Source of the DNA: Planomicrobium soli | GTDB lineage: Bacteria; Bacillota; Bacilli; Bacillales_A; Planococcaceae | NCBI RefSeq assembly: GCF_003014655.1 | Contig: NZ_PYAT01000005.1 | Coordinates: 226,364-290,363, forward strand | Length of the DNA: 64,000 nt | Direction of reading: 5' to 3' | Shown here: piece by piece, positions 9,677-18,588 of the stretch | Position numbering within the stretch: the stretch's first letter is position 1 | Layout of the letters: each line of letters begins with the position of its first letter | Notes under the pieces: model-generated | Databases searched by the model: none | Seen by the model: the letters and a program-made list of their open reading frames with translations, nothing else | What the model was told of the DNA's origin: nothing | Program-made: the position numbers and the translations under genes

Positions 9677-9776
9677 TATGCACGTTCAAGAGAATTTACG
9701 CACGCTCAGCGAAAAATACGCACGTTCAGGAAAACTTATGCACGCTCAACAAAAAATACGCACGCTTGCCGAAATT
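9677..9776. repeat. Five tandem 20-bp repeats
   Basis: Five head-to-tail units of exactly 20 bp begin at 9677, 9697, 9717, 9737 and 9757. Each starts TAYGCACGYTCA (the fifth ends CTTG instead) followed by a variable A-rich 8-base tail. The array lies between the permease stop codon and the shared terminator, so it would be in the 3' UTR of the ABC mRNA. It is not a CRISPR array: there is no spacer. Confidence 0.9.
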
Positions 9777-9795
9777 CAGCAGCGCAGCCACCAAA

Positions 9796-9822
9796 AAAGA
9801 GCGCCCAAAGGGTGCTCTTTTT
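9796..9822. terminator. Bidirectional terminator
   Basis: AAAGAGCGCCC (9796-9806), loop AAA, GGGTGCTCTTT (9810-9820). It has A residues before and T residues after, so it can serve both the ABC operon and the convergent endopeptidase gene. Confidence 0.88.
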
Positions 9823-9823
9823 C

Positions 9824-10384
9824 CTATTCCATAACATCTTCAGGGCGCCAGCCATTTTGCAGGTCGTCGATAGATAAGCCGAAACTCATTTCCAGATGCG
9901 GGTAATCTTTAAAATACCGCCAGTCGCCACCCCATGAAAAATCGAGGTCTTTCGCAATATCAACTACTTCCTGCCAATCGGCTTTACCGTTTCCGTTGCC
10001 ATCGCGATTTATATCCCATACAACATCCCCGTTCGGCAAAAGCAATGCGAAATCGATTGCCAAACCGTAATTGTGGTATGACTCGCCGCCTTTAGCATGT
10101 GTCACAATTCTTCCTGGATCGCTGCGTCCTTGGCGATGCAAACTGTTTTGTTCTTCAATGGACCGGAAATCATCTGTAATAAGGATATCGATTCCGATGT
10201 CCGCCGCTTTTGCAATCAGCTCATTTTTCTTTTCTTCGACGATAGGATGAAGGGTTGAAGGAACAGGCCGTTCTTTCAATTCTTCCCGAAACGCTATCTC
10301 GCTGCGTAGCCAAATAAACAAAAAACTGCCGAGTACTAATAAGAATAAAACGGAAAAAGCAGTCTTGGCATTTTTCAAATTCAT
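9824..10384 (-). CDS. CwlK-like M15 peptidoglycan endopeptidase, membrane anchored
   Basis: A 186-residue protein with an N-terminal signal anchor (about residues 8-26) and an M15/VanY-type zinc peptidase domain. The zinc motif SYHNYGLAIDF and the terminal WGGDWRYFKDYPHLEM segment (His of the PHLEM motif) resemble CwlK, which cuts the L-Ala-D-Glu bond of peptidoglycan. Between them a loop DGNGNGKADWQE fits an EF-hand calcium site (ligands at positions 1, 3, 5, 9 and 12). It acts outside the membrane in wall turnover. AGAGGTG precedes the ATG. D-Ala-D-Ala carboxypeptidase activity is the main alternative. Confidence 0.85.
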   Translation of the reverse strand: MNLKNAKTAFSVLFLLVLGSFLFIWLRSEIAFREELKERPVPSTLHPIVEEKKNELIAKAADIGIDILITDDFRSIEEQNSLHRQGRSDPGRIVTHAKGGESYHNYGLAIDFALLLPNGDVVWDINRDGNGNGKADWQEVVDIAKDLDFSWGGDWRYFKDYPHLEMSFGLSIDDLQNGWRPEDVME

Positions 10385-10477
10385 TCACCTCTATGAGTCT
10401 ATTGTAGCAAAAAGCGCCGGAGGAGTATCGGTGTAAAGTTTTTGATAGGATAGAGGAAAGAGAGGAGAATGAAATCC

Positions 10478-11209
10478 ATGGTCATCAAATTAATGAAATC
10501 CCACGCTTCAGTGCGTGATTATAAAGAAAAACAATTAGCGCGGGAAGAGGTCGATGAATTAATCGAGGCGGCACAGCACGCAGCAAGCTCTCATTTTGTG
10601 CAAGCCTATTCCATCGTTTGGGTAACCGATCCGGAGAAGCGGAAAAAACTGGGCAAGTTGTCCAGCAATCCCCGGCAAATAGAAGGGGCTGGCGCGGTAT
10701 TCTTAATGTGTGCAGATTATAACCGGTTAAAGCATGCAGCGGCTATGCAAGGACAAACGATTGTTTTTGATCAGGCTGAAAATTTGATTGTGGCTATTAC
10801 GGATGTCGGACTTGTCGCCCAGAACTTGGCGCTAGCAGCCGAATCCAAAGGGTATGGCATCTGCTATATTGGCGGAGTGCGGAATAATATGGAAGCAATC
10901 AGCGAGCTCGTCGGCTTGCCGGAGGGTGTTTTTCCGGTCTATGGCTTAACAGTAGGTGTGCCAAATGAAGCAAATGAAGTAAAACCGCGTTTGCCGGTAG
11001 AAGCAATTTTGCATGAAAATGCATATGATGAAGCAAAATACAAAACATTATTGGCTGAATACGACCAAACGATTTCAGACTATTATCAAAAGCGCACTTC
11101 CAATCAAAAATCCATCACTTGGACACAGCAAATGGCCGATTTCCTGAACAAGCCGCATCGTACCAATCTGCGGGAGTTTCTAAAGAAAAAAGGCTTTCTT
11201 TTCAAATGA
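10478..11209 (+). CDS. NADPH-dependent FMN nitroreductase, NfrA/NfsA type
   Basis: A 243-residue flavoprotein of the nitroreductase family. The N-terminal motif HASVRDY, the GYGICYIGGVRNN segment and the Arg-rich KPRLP region match NfsA/NfrA1 enzymes, which reduce FMN, nitroaromatics or quinones with NADPH. The usual family length is about 245. The ATG at 10469 overlaps its own ribosome site, while the ATG at 10478 has AGGAG 10 bases upstream, so I use 10478; this is uncertain by three codons. The gene is monocistronic and divergent from the endopeptidase gene. Confidence 0.88.
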   Translation: MVIKLMKSHASVRDYKEKQLAREEVDELIEAAQHAASSHFVQAYSIVWVTDPEKRKKLGKLSSNPRQIEGAGAVFLMCADYNRLKHAAAMQGQTIVFDQAENLIVAITDVGLVAQNLALAAESKGYGICYIGGVRNNMEAISELVGLPEGVFPVYGLTVGVPNEANEVKPRLPVEAILHENAYDEAKYKTLLAEYDQTISDYYQKRTSNQKSITWTQQMADFLNKPHRTNLREFLKKKGFLFK

Positions 11210-11303
11210 AAAAATAACGCGTTGGAATGGATTAGTTTTTTAAGGTCTGCGCTGATGTTAAGTGCTTTTTTTGGAAAGTATCTTGGTTTTTCCTAGGAAG
11301 GAC

Positions 11304-11332
11304 TTACTAGTTTATGGAAAATTTGATATACT
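11304..11332 (+). promoter_or_regulatory. Weak candidate promoter
   Basis: TTACTA (11304-11309), 17 bases, TATACT (11327-11332). The -10 is good and the -35 poor. It would give a leader of about 100 bases to the NAD(P)-binding protein; that leader holds the short palindrome CTAGGTCCTAG near 11361. Confidence 0.3.
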
Positions 11333-11440
11333 TATCGAATATATGATAACACTTTTTAACTAGGTCCTAGGTACAAGGTTTTTGTTGTTTTGACCGGTAA
11401 ATTATTTTTTTATTTTATTATTAGTTAGGGAGGGAAGGGC

Positions 11441-12055
11441 ATGAAAATAGCACTGTTTGGAGCTACTGGACGGGTTGGTGAAAACATACTGCGATATGCT
11501 TTGGACGACGGACACCAAGTGAAAGCTTTGGTCCGTTCAAAACCGCCTTTTGAACATTCGAATTTAGAATCCATTGTTGGTGATATACGAAAAGCGGAAG
11601 ACGTTGAAAAGACACTTGAAGGAACAGAGGCAATTTTCAGCGCTATTGGGACTGATCGGACCACTACACTTTCGCAAGCCATGCCGCTTATAATCAATGC
11701 TATGAAAGCAAAAAAGATCCGGCGTATTATCACTATTGGAACAGCAGGCATCTTGAATAGCAGGATGTCTCCGGGAGAGCTCCGTTTTCAAGGAGGCGAC
11801 TCGAACCGGAAGCTGACATTTGCGGCAGAAGAGCATGCTGCAGCATTCCGTTTGTTGGAAAAAACCAATCTTGATTGGACTATTGTCTGTCCAACCTATT
11901 TGCCTGATGGAAAAGCATATGGCAATTACCGGATCGAAAAGGATTTCTTGCCGGAAGGCGGAAAGCAGATCACTGTAGGGGATACAGCTGAATTTGCTTA
12001 TAAACAATTGGAAAATCCCGAGTTTATCGGCAGCAGGGTGGGTATTGCCTATTAG
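11441..12055 (+). CDS. NAD(P)-binding atypical SDR protein (YwnB-like)
   Basis: A 204-residue Rossmann-fold protein starting with the dinucleotide motif GATGRVG (residues 7-13), followed by the SAIGTD and ITIGTAG strands of NAD(P)H-binding/NmrA-like atypical short-chain dehydrogenases. The YxxxK pair of classical SDRs is not evident. Related bacterial proteins include YwnB and flavin-reductase-like proteins, mostly uncharacterised. GGGAGGG precedes the ATG. It is 26 bp upstream of the hydrolase gene, so the two are probably one operon. Confidence 0.8.
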   Translation: MKIALFGATGRVGENILRYALDDGHQVKALVRSKPPFEHSNLESIVGDIRKAEDVEKTLEGTEAIFSAIGTDRTTTLSQAMPLIINAMKAKKIRRIITIGTAGILNSRMSPGELRFQGGDSNRKLTFAAEEHAAAFRLLEKTNLDWTIVCPTYLPDGKAYGNYRIEKDFLPEGGKQITVGDTAEFAYKQLENPEFIGSRVGIAY

Positions 12056-12081
12056 CAAGCCCTTATAGGAGCAGAGAAGAA

Positions 12082-12804
12082 ATGAAAAAATGGAGTATCC
12101 GAATATTATTGGCGATTGCCCTATTTATTGGAGGAGGAGCAATTACATTTTTAGTATATGCGCAATTCCAATATGCCCCGAGCAGCGTATTAAAAGAGGA
12201 AGTAGATATCAGTGCGATTAATACGGAAGAAGAAGGGCTTTTGTTCCAGCCTGAAAAAGGGAATGGAAAAGGAGTCATTTTATATCAAGGAGCCAAAGTT
12301 CAGGTGGAATCATATGCCTATTTGGCAGAGAAATTGAGCGAGCAAGGCTTCTTGGTCGTGATTCCAAAGATGCCTTTAAATTTTGGCATTCTTGGTGTGA
12401 ATAATGCTGACTTAGCCATCGAGAACCATCCAGAAATCCAGCATTGGTTTATCGGAGGTCATTCTTTGGGCGGTGTTGCAGCTGCGATGTATGCGCAAAA
12501 ACATCAAGAGGAGTTGTCCGGCCTCTATTTTCTGGGTTCTTATCCAGCATCGGATTTTTCTTCAGGCTCTTTTCCTATGCTTTCCATATTTGCTGAAAAT
12601 GACGGGTTATCGACAACCGAAAAGATTGAAGAAAATCGTCGCCTTTTTTCCTCGGAAAGCCGCTTTGTAGAAATATCAGGAGGAAATCATGCTCAGTTTG
12701 GGTTATATGGAAAGCAAAAAGGGGACAATGCAGCGGAAATCTCGCCACTGGAGCAGCAAAATCAAGTGGTGGAAGCACTGGGAACTTGGCTGAACCATAA
12801 CTAA
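12082..12804 (+). CDS. Membrane-anchored alpha/beta hydrolase
   Basis: A 240-residue protein with an N-terminal transmembrane segment (about residues 5-27) and an extracytoplasmic alpha/beta-hydrolase domain. The nucleophile elbow is GGHSLGG (Ser near residue 134). The likely acid is Asp in AENDGLS and the histidine in GGNHAQFG. This matches the alpha/beta hydrolase family often annotated as dienelactone-hydrolase-like or carboxymethylenebutenolidase. The substrate is unknown. The stop overlaps the shared terminator downstream. Confidence 0.83.
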   Translation: MKKWSIRILLAIALFIGGGAITFLVYAQFQYAPSSVLKEEVDISAINTEEEGLLFQPEKGNGKGVILYQGAKVQVESYAYLAEKLSEQGFLVVIPKMPLNFGILGVNNADLAIENHPEIQHWFIGGHSLGGVAAAMYAQKHQEELSGLYFLGSYPASDFSSGSFPMLSIFAENDGLSTTEKIEENRRLFSSESRFVEISGGNHAQFGLYGKQKGDNAAEISPLEQQNQVVEALGTWLNHN

Positions 12805-12838
12805 AAAACCGCCTGTGCGATTGCGCAGGCGGTTTTTA
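12803..12838. terminator. Bidirectional terminator
   Basis: A near-perfect stem of about 14 bp (AAAAACCGCCTGTGC with GCGCAGGCGGTTTTT) lies between two convergent genes, with A and T tracts on both sides. Confidence 0.92.
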
Positions 12839-12843
12839 GCATT

Positions 12844-13788
12844 CTAAGCTGTAACATCCCGCTTAGAGAAGGTCCAGTAGCTGATGCCGAGGAAAAGAAG
12901 GAAATAAACAAACAGCACGGTCAATGACATGGCCATCGTGATATCGGGAATCAGCATGAATCCGGTATAAAACTGGGTTAAATCTGTATGAGTGAATAGA
13001 TAATATTTAACGATCTCATAATTGCTCAACAAAAAGACAGCTTGAATTCCTGTGAACATTAAGAAAATTGACAGGCCGATTGCAAGCGAGCTCGAGCGGA
13101 AAACAGTGCCTAGCATAAAGGCGAAAGTCCCGATGATCCAAACACTTGCAAAACTGAGAATGGAAAATTTAACGGCTTCGAGCCAGTAAGAGCCTTCGAC
13201 TACACGAGAACCATTCCATTCAAGATACGTTCCTTCCCCAATGCCGAAAAATATCAACCCGGCCAATGCAGTAGCTAGCAAAGTAATGATCGATAACAAG
13301 ACGGCAAATACCATCGTGGTTAAATATTTAGAAGTCAGCACTTTCCACCTTTTTACCGGACGTGTCAACAGCATCTTGATAGTGCCTTGAGAAAATTCGG
13401 AAGCTGTAATACCCGCCGCGATAATGACAGTGAATAAGGTAACAAGCGACAGCATTTCATGCGTGTTGAGAACACTCTGTTGCATGCTGGTAAACTCGAA
13501 AGGCTGTACATCGTTAGCGAGACGGTACTCCGCAATGGCAACTTGCTCCGTGTAATAATCTTTTTGTGTATCACTCAAATTTGGATTCATGAGTATTGCT
13601 TGATTAGCTTCTAATTGAGCGGCAGTAACATCTTGCCATGATTCTTCGATGCCTTCGTTAGCTGTTGAATTTACGTACTTAGTAATAGCCGCTGAAGCGA
13701 AAAGGATTAATACCAGCAGGAAAACCATCATCCAGCTTGCTTTTTTGCTCCATAATTTCATCCATTCATTTTGCATGAGTTTGAGCAA
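12844..13788 (-). CDS. ABC-2 type permease
   Basis: A permease of about 314 residues and six helices: one near the N terminus (about 20-40), an extracytoplasmic loop (about 45-105), and five more in the second half. It resembles ABC-2 permeases (BcrB/NatB/YxlG-like) that act with BcrA-type ATPases in efflux of peptides or ions. Three in-frame starts exist. TTG at 13788 is best placed, 6 bases after GGAGGTG. The GTG at 13797 lies inside that ribosome site, and the ATG at 13776 is too far away. It overlaps the end of the ATPase gene, so the pair is coupled. Confidence 0.85.
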   Translation of the reverse strand: MLKLMQNEWMKLWSKKASWMMVFLLVLILFASAAITKYVNSTANEGIEESWQDVTAAQLEANQAILMNPNLSDTQKDYYTEQVAIAEYRLANDVQPFEFTSMQQSVLNTHEMLSLVTLFTVIIAAGITASEFSQGTIKMLLTRPVKRWKVLTSKYLTTMVFAVLLSIITLLATALAGLIFFGIGEGTYLEWNGSRVVEGSYWLEAVKFSILSFASVWIIGTFAFMLGTVFRSSSLAIGLSIFLMFTGIQAVFLLSNYEIVKYYLFTHTDLTQFYTGFMLIPDITMAMSLTVLFVYFLLFLGISYWTFSKRDVTA

Positions 13789-14689
13789 TTTGGCCACCTC
13801 CGGTCATTTCAAGGAATTGGTCTTCAAGTGTTGCCCGGTACGGCTGGACCGCATAGATTTTCACTCCTGCTGAAACGAGCATTTGAATAGCGCCAGGAAT
13901 ATGCTGCTCTTCTGTATCAATGACCAAGCCTTTGTCCTGTCTCGCAAGAGAGAAACCGATGCCCGCCAGCACTTCTTCTGCCAGCTCCAACGGCTCGGCT
14001 TGGATATAATACTGGGAGTGATGAAGTTCGTTGACATTTTTAATGTCGATCAATTCGCCATTTTGAATGACGGCAATCCGGTCGCAAAGCAATTCAATTT
14101 CTGACAGCAAGTGGCTTGAAACAAAAACAGCGACACCGTTTTCGCTGGCGACTTTTTGCAAGTACTGGCGGAACTCGCGGATTCCTGCCGGATCCAAGCC
14201 GTTTGTCGGCTCGTCCAAAATCAAAAATTGAGGCTTATGGAGAAGGGCTTGCGCCAATCCCAAACGCTGTCGCATGCCAAGTGAATAAGAACCGACCTTT
14301 TCATGAATACGGTTCTCCATTCCCACTTGCCTAACGACTTCGTTAATACGCTGTTTTGGAATGCCTTTATGCATACGGGAAAAATGCAGCAAGTTTTTAT
14401 AACCGCTCATGTATTTGTAAAGCTCAGGATTCTCGACAATCACACCGACTTTTTGAATGCTTTCTTCAAAATTGGTTTTGATGGATTGGCCATCAATCAA
14501 TACATCTCCGGATGTAGGCTGCATCAGTCCCACCATCATCCGGATGGTCGTTGTTTTCCCAGCGCCGTTCGGTCCGAGAAATCCCGTAATTTGACCGGGG
14601 TACAAATCCAAGTTCAAGTTTTTGATGATTTTCTTGTTGCCGATGGTCTTTGAAAGATTTTGCAATCGAACAATCGGTTTTCCGTTCAT
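13766..14689 (-). CDS. ABC transporter ATP-binding protein, BcrA type
   Basis: A 307-residue ATPase with Walker A GPNGAGKTT (about 39-47), signature YSLGMRQR, Walker B FLILDEPTNGLDP and H-loop SSHLLSE. The C-terminal extension of about 80 residues after the nucleotide-binding domain is typical of the BcrA/DrrA class. With the downstream permease it forms an exporter, possibly for an antimicrobial compound. No regulator is adjacent: the divergent neighbour at 14857 is a small winged-helix-like protein that could be one, but this is speculative. Confidence 0.88.
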   Translation of the reverse strand: MNGKPIVRLQNLSKTIGNKKIIKNLNLDLYPGQITGFLGPNGAGKTTTIRMMVGLMQPTSGDVLIDGQSIKTNFEESIQKVGVIVENPELYKYMSGYKNLLHFSRMHKGIPKQRINEVVRQVGMENRIHEKVGSYSLGMRQRLGLAQALLHKPQFLILDEPTNGLDPAGIREFRQYLQKVASENGVAVFVSSHLLSEIELLCDRIAVIQNGELIDIKNVNELHHSQYYIQAEPLELAEEVLAGIGFSLARQDKGLVIDTEEQHIPGAIQMLVSAGVKIYAVQPYRATLEDQFLEMTGGGQIAQTHAK

Positions 14690-14856
14690 TTTCCCGCACC
14701 TGCTTTCCGTAATCTCTTAGTAGTAATAACGAATCAATCGGTTCAAAGTTTCGGAATTTGCACAATCTGGAATCCGGAGATTGAAAGAGCATGCATAATG
14801 AATGGTAAATCAGGGAATACGAAGCATAAAGAGCAGCAAAAAATGGAGGGATTCTA

Positions 14857-15285
14857 ATGGCGGCATTTCAGGAACAAGAACAAATCTTAATGGCTTATTA
14901 TGTACAATATTACCGCGGCGCAACAACAGCGGAAGTAAAAGAGCTTGATAAACGCCTGCGTGATGAAATAGGCGAAGATGAGTATGACCGTGCGATGAAT
15001 GAATTGGTCGAACAAGGGCTGGTTCTTGGAATCGAAGGAGTAGAAGAGCGGGAAAAAGAAGGCCTTGAAGCGCCGATGGCCACACGAGAAGGAATTCTTT
15101 ATATTTCCGAGGCCCTCAGTTTGCAGTCGGATATGGTAGAAGAAACGATCCTTTACTATTTTGACAAATATCTTCAAGCAAGCGAGGAGAACGGGCTGGA
15201 ATTGACCTTAGAACCCATAAAAGCCTATATCGATGAATCCATCAAAGAACACCAGGAAGAAAAACCGAATTCCAATCAGCCTTAA
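14857..15285 (+). CDS. Conserved-looking acidic protein, possible winged helix
   Basis: I do not recognise this 142-residue soluble, very acidic protein. Residues 10-80 have the pattern of a small winged-helix domain: two helices around TTAEVKELDKRL, a helix with ALNEL-like spacing, then a hairpin (GLVLGIEG) and the ATREGILYI strand. The C-terminal third is helical and charged and ends EEKPNSNQP. GGAGG stands 8 bases before the ATG. It is divergent from the BcrA-type ABC operon, so a regulatory link is possible, though nothing in the sequence proves DNA binding. Confidence 0.7.
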   Translation: MAAFQEQEQILMAYYVQYYRGATTAEVKELDKRLRDEIGEDEYDRAMNELVEQGLVLGIEGVEEREKEGLEAPMATREGILYISEALSLQSDMVEETILYYFDKYLQASEENGLELTLEPIKAYIDESIKEHQEEKPNSNQP

Positions 15286-15300
15286 AGGAACGCTATAAAA

Positions 15301-15328
15301 AAGAGCCCGCAAATGTTTGCGGGCTCTT
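15301..15328 (-). terminator. Terminator between convergent genes
   Basis: A 13-bp perfect stem AAGAGCCCGCAAA / TTTGCGGGCTCTT with a 2-base centre. The T tract follows on the minus strand, so it mainly ends the methyltransferase operon; the hairpin overlaps the stop codon of the small membrane protein gene. Confidence 0.88.
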
Positions 15329-15581
15329 ACAGTTCCAAGGCGAAAAAAGACAAGGTGAGCGCCAAGATGACGACAAAATTGACGGCGAGTGCCGCGCGCT
15401 TGCTTATCGGTTCTTCTAATGAAGAGAAACGTGAAGCAAGCTTTGATAATGCGGCGATCAGCCCGACGATCAGTCCAATTACCAGGACGGTGTGCATGTT
15501 GTATATGCGCACGTCGATAAACCGGACAAAAATGACGGAAAAAGCAAGAATAATACCGTTTAATACTTTCTTTTTCGTCAT
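15327..15581 (-). CDS. Small membrane protein, unknown function
   Basis: An 84-residue protein with hydrophobic segments at about residues 8-24, 30-48 and 65-83, separated by short charged loops. I do not recognise the family. Its ATG overlaps the stop of the methyltransferase gene as ATGA, so it is translated by coupling. Lack of any independent ribosome site supports that. Its own stop lies in the terminator stem. Confidence 0.72.
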   Translation of the reverse strand: MTKKKVLNGIILAFSVIFVRFIDVRIYNMHTVLVIGLIVGLIAALSKLASRFSSLEEPISKRAALAVNFVVILALTLSFFALEL

Positions 15582-16735
15582 AGCAAATGCCGCAATTCAT
15601 TTTCTAAAAAAGGTTCAGCTGACAAAAGCTGCGTGAATGCTTTATAGCGGTCCCATTGGCCTGCTGCCGGTTTTTTGCCGGTTTTGTATGCCCGGATCAA
15701 AATGTTTTTCGGCGTGTTTTCCAAATCGATAAATTCCATCAGCTGAGTCTCATAGCCGACCAGTGACAGGATTTCAGCGCGGATAGAGTCAGTTGCAAGG
15801 GCGCTAAAGCGCTCTTTGATCAAACCGTGCTGAAGCATAAGGCCAAGTTCTGGTGCATCAATTTGGCTGTTCAATTCATGCTGGCAGCAAGGGACGCTTA
15901 ATATGACACTAGCGTTCCATTTAACTGCTCTAGAAAGGGCCATATCTGTTGCGGTATCACACGCATGAAGGGTTACAACCATATCGACTGCAGATTCTTC
16001 GTTATAGTCGTTGATGTCTCCGACTAAAAATTCCAGTTGCCCGTACTGAAGATCATCGGCGATTTTTTGGCATTCTTCAATTACTTCTTTCTTCAGGTCA
16101 AGGCCAGTTACGCGAAGGTCTAGGCCTTTTTCGATCCGCAAATAATGGTACAGAGCAAATGTTAAATAGGATTTGCCTGAACCGAAGTCGAGAATCCGCA
16201 CAGTACGATCCTTTGGCAGATGCTCAAGTGCATCATCAATAAATTCGATAAAACGGTTGATTTGGCGGAACTTGTCATATTTCTGTTTTTTCACTTTGCC
16301 ATCTTCACTTTGAACCCCAAGGCGTACTAAAAACGGATAAGCAACTCCATCTTCCAGCAAATATTGCTTTTTGCGGTTATGGGAAAGCTCTGCAGTTTTC
16401 GTTGTTGTTCCTTCAATTTTCCAGGAAACTTTAAACTTTTTAGAAAGCTGGATTTGCACTTTTTCTTCCGTAAACTGAAACAGAGCCTGGCGAAAATCGC
16501 CAAAAACAGTTTCCAGCTTTGCGGCTGCTTCATCAATAGGAAGGTTTTCGTGTTTCAGCACATGTTCATGCTGGTATTCAAATTGAATGCGGTATTCGTT
16601 CTTTATATTTACAGGCTTAAGTTTTATGCGTTTAATGTCGTTTGATTTCAACCGTGGCTGGCTAATGGTCGCGGAAACAAGTTCCCGGCCACCTAAGCGT
16701 TCGGCAAGTTGAGCGTGCATTGTTTGTAGTTCCAT
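15578..16735 (-). CDS. SAM-dependent methyltransferase (METTL25/PF13679-like)
   Basis: A 385-residue class I methyltransferase. The N-terminal 160 residues form an accessory domain. The catalytic core begins with motif I ILDFGSGKSYLTFALYHY (about residue 184), then the acidic loop VTGLDLKKE, VGDINDY, and the motifs LHACDTATD and SVPCCQHEL. The CCQHEL motif and the layout match the Methyltransf_32 group (METTL25/GSTCD relatives), whose bacterial members are poorly studied; an RNA substrate is possible. It is the first gene of a two-gene operon with the small membrane protein. Confidence 0.82.
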   Translation of the reverse strand: MELQTMHAQLAERLGGRELVSATISQPRLKSNDIKRIKLKPVNIKNEYRIQFEYQHEHVLKHENLPIDEAAAKLETVFGDFRQALFQFTEEKVQIQLSKKFKVSWKIEGTTTKTAELSHNRKKQYLLEDGVAYPFLVRLGVQSEDGKVKKQKYDKFRQINRFIEFIDDALEHLPKDRTVRILDFGSGKSYLTFALYHYLRIEKGLDLRVTGLDLKKEVIEECQKIADDLQYGQLEFLVGDINDYNEESAVDMVVTLHACDTATDMALSRAVKWNASVILSVPCCQHELNSQIDAPELGLMLQHGLIKERFSALATDSIRAEILSLVGYETQLMEFIDLENTPKNILIRAYKTGKKPAAGQWDRYKAFTQLLSAEPFLENELRHLL

Positions 16736-16894
16736 TGAAAATCCTTTCGTCAGACCAGAATAACCTTATATTATCACGGTTAAGGAAAAAAGGGCGAGTA
16801 AGCGGCACAAGGGAAGAAAATTGCCTGACCATCCATTCTGAATTTTATGATAATATAAAAAAGACATTAAAAGTAAAATACTGGAGGTATAGCA

Positions 16895-18541
16895 ATGGCA
16901 ATTTTGCAAAAGACGGTCGGACAAATCGTACGCGAACAAGCAGCTAAACATCCGGATACAGAAGCTTATGTCTATCCGGAGCAGGGTATCCGAAAAACGT
17001 ATAGGGAATTCGATGAAGAAACAGATCAATTAGCAAAAGCGTTTATTGGAATGGGCATCCAAAAAGGAGAACATGTCGCGATTTGGTCGGACAATAAGCG
17101 AGAATGGCTGTTAAGCCAGTTTGCAACCGGCAAAATGGGCGCAGTGCTGGTGACTGTGAACACGAACTACCAGGCCAGTGAATTGGAATACTTGCTTAAT
17201 CAATCGGATGCGACAACGTTAATACTGGGAGAGGAATTTAAAGGAACCAGCTATATAGACATTCTTAATACGGTTTGCCCAGAATTGAAAACAGCCAGAA
17301 AAGGTGCCATCGAAAGCAGTAAACTGCCGCATTTTAAACGGGTGATCCTCATGGGGGAAAATGACTATCCCGGGATTTTTAAATGGAGTGAATTGGAAGC
17401 GCTTGCAAAAGGGGTGCCGGATGATAAATTCGAAGACCGCTTCCAGTCGATGGACCCGAATGATGTTATCAACATTCAATATACTTCCGGAACAACCGGA
17501 TTTCCTAAGGGGGTAATGTTAACGCACGTCAATGTCGTCAATAATGGCAGATTGGTCGGTGATCTGATGAATCTGACAGAACACGATCGCTTGTGTATTC
17601 CAGTGCCGTTTTTCCATTGCTTCGGCTGTGTGCTCGGGACAATGGCAGCTGTAACGCATTCAACGACGATGGTCATTGCTGAGCAGTTTGACGCCAAGCG
17701 TGTTCTGCAGATGGTCGAGGATGAAAAGTGCACAGGGCTTCACGGCGTCCCGACCATGTTTATCGCGGAACTCAATCATCCGGACTTTGCCTTGTTCGAC
17801 ACTTCAACACTTCGGACTGGCATCATGGCTGGATCTCCGTGTCCGATTGAAGTGATGAAAAAAGTCATCAATGATATGGGAGCGACGGAAATCACCATCG
17901 CTTATGGTCAGACAGAATCGTCTCCGGTTATTACACAAACACGGTCGGACGATGCCATTGAAAAACGTGTGGCCACTGTCGGCAAACCACATGCCGAAGT
18001 AGAAGTGAAAATTGTCGACCCTGCGACAAATAAACCCGTGCCGATTGGAGTTCCAGGCGAATTATGCACAAGGGGCTATCATATTATGAAGGGTTATTAC
18101 AAAAACGAAGAAGCGACCAGGAACGCGATCGATGAAGAAGGATGGCTCCATACAGGCGATATCGCGGTTGAAGATGAAGACGGCTATATTGCCATTACCG
18201 GACGCATCAAAGACATGGTCATCCGTGGAGGCGAAAATATTTATCCGCGGGAAATTGAAGAGTTCTTATACAGCCATCCAGCTGTCCAGGACGTACAAGT
18301 AGTTGGGGTGCCGGATCCGAAGTACGGAGAAGAGCTGATGGCGTGGATCATTCTGAAAGAAGGGCAGGTGCTGGAAGAGGAGGAACTGCGGAGCTACTGC
18401 ACCGGAAAAATTTCGCGCCATAAGATTCCACGCTATATCGAGTTCACAAAAGAATATCCAATGACGGCATCCGGAAAAATCCAGAAGTTCAAACTGCGAG
18501 AATTGGCAATCGAGCGCAGCCAAAAAACAGAAGTTCAATAA
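16895..18541 (+). CDS. Medium/long-chain acyl-CoA synthetase (AMP-forming)
   Basis: A 548-residue ANL-superfamily ligase that activates a fatty or related carboxylic acid with ATP to acyl-AMP and then acyl-CoA. Motifs seen: the P-loop YTSGTTGFPKGVML (about 192-205), the A5 motif YGQTESSP, the A7 TGD, GRIKDMVIRGGENIYP, and the catalytic lysine in ASGKIQKF near the C terminus. It resembles FadD/YngI-type enzymes. GGAGG precedes the ATG. It is a single gene with its own terminator, distant from the beta-oxidation cluster at 52 kb, and no FadR box is visible upstream. Confidence 0.88.
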   Translation: MAILQKTVGQIVREQAAKHPDTEAYVYPEQGIRKTYREFDEETDQLAKAFIGMGIQKGEHVAIWSDNKREWLLSQFATGKMGAVLVTVNTNYQASELEYLLNQSDATTLILGEEFKGTSYIDILNTVCPELKTARKGAIESSKLPHFKRVILMGENDYPGIFKWSELEALAKGVPDDKFEDRFQSMDPNDVINIQYTSGTTGFPKGVMLTHVNVVNNGRLVGDLMNLTEHDRLCIPVPFFHCFGCVLGTMAAVTHSTTMVIAEQFDAKRVLQMVEDEKCTGLHGVPTMFIAELNHPDFALFDTSTLRTGIMAGSPCPIEVMKKVINDMGATEITIAYGQTESSPVITQTRSDDAIEKRVATVGKPHAEVEVKIVDPATNKPVPIGVPGELCTRGYHIMKGYYKNEEATRNAIDEEGWLHTGDIAVEDEDGYIAITGRIKDMVIRGGENIYPREIEEFLYSHPAVQDVQVVGVPDPKYGEELMAWIILKEGQVLEEEELRSYCTGKISRHKIPRYIEFTKEYPMTASGKIQKFKLRELAIERSQKTEVQ

Positions 18542-18555
18542 ATGATTACTCCAGG

Positions 18556-18588
18556 AAGAAATCCGGCACTCGCTATGGATTTCTTTTT
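18556..18588 (+). terminator. Terminator after the acyl-CoA synthetase gene
   Basis: AAGAAATCC (18556-18564) pairs with GGATTTCTT (18577-18585), followed by T residues. Confidence 0.75.

Noticed and set aside
9677..9776. CRISPR array
   Set aside because: The 20-bp units are contiguous, with no variable spacers, and no cas gene is present.
9662..9905. Two frames across the 20-bp repeats
   Set aside because: They are low-complexity translations of the tandem repeat, pass through a terminator and have no ribosome site.
11240..11275. A weak hairpin followed by T residues after the nitroreductase gene
   Set aside because: The stem is about five pairs with a wobble, too weak to call a terminator with confidence.
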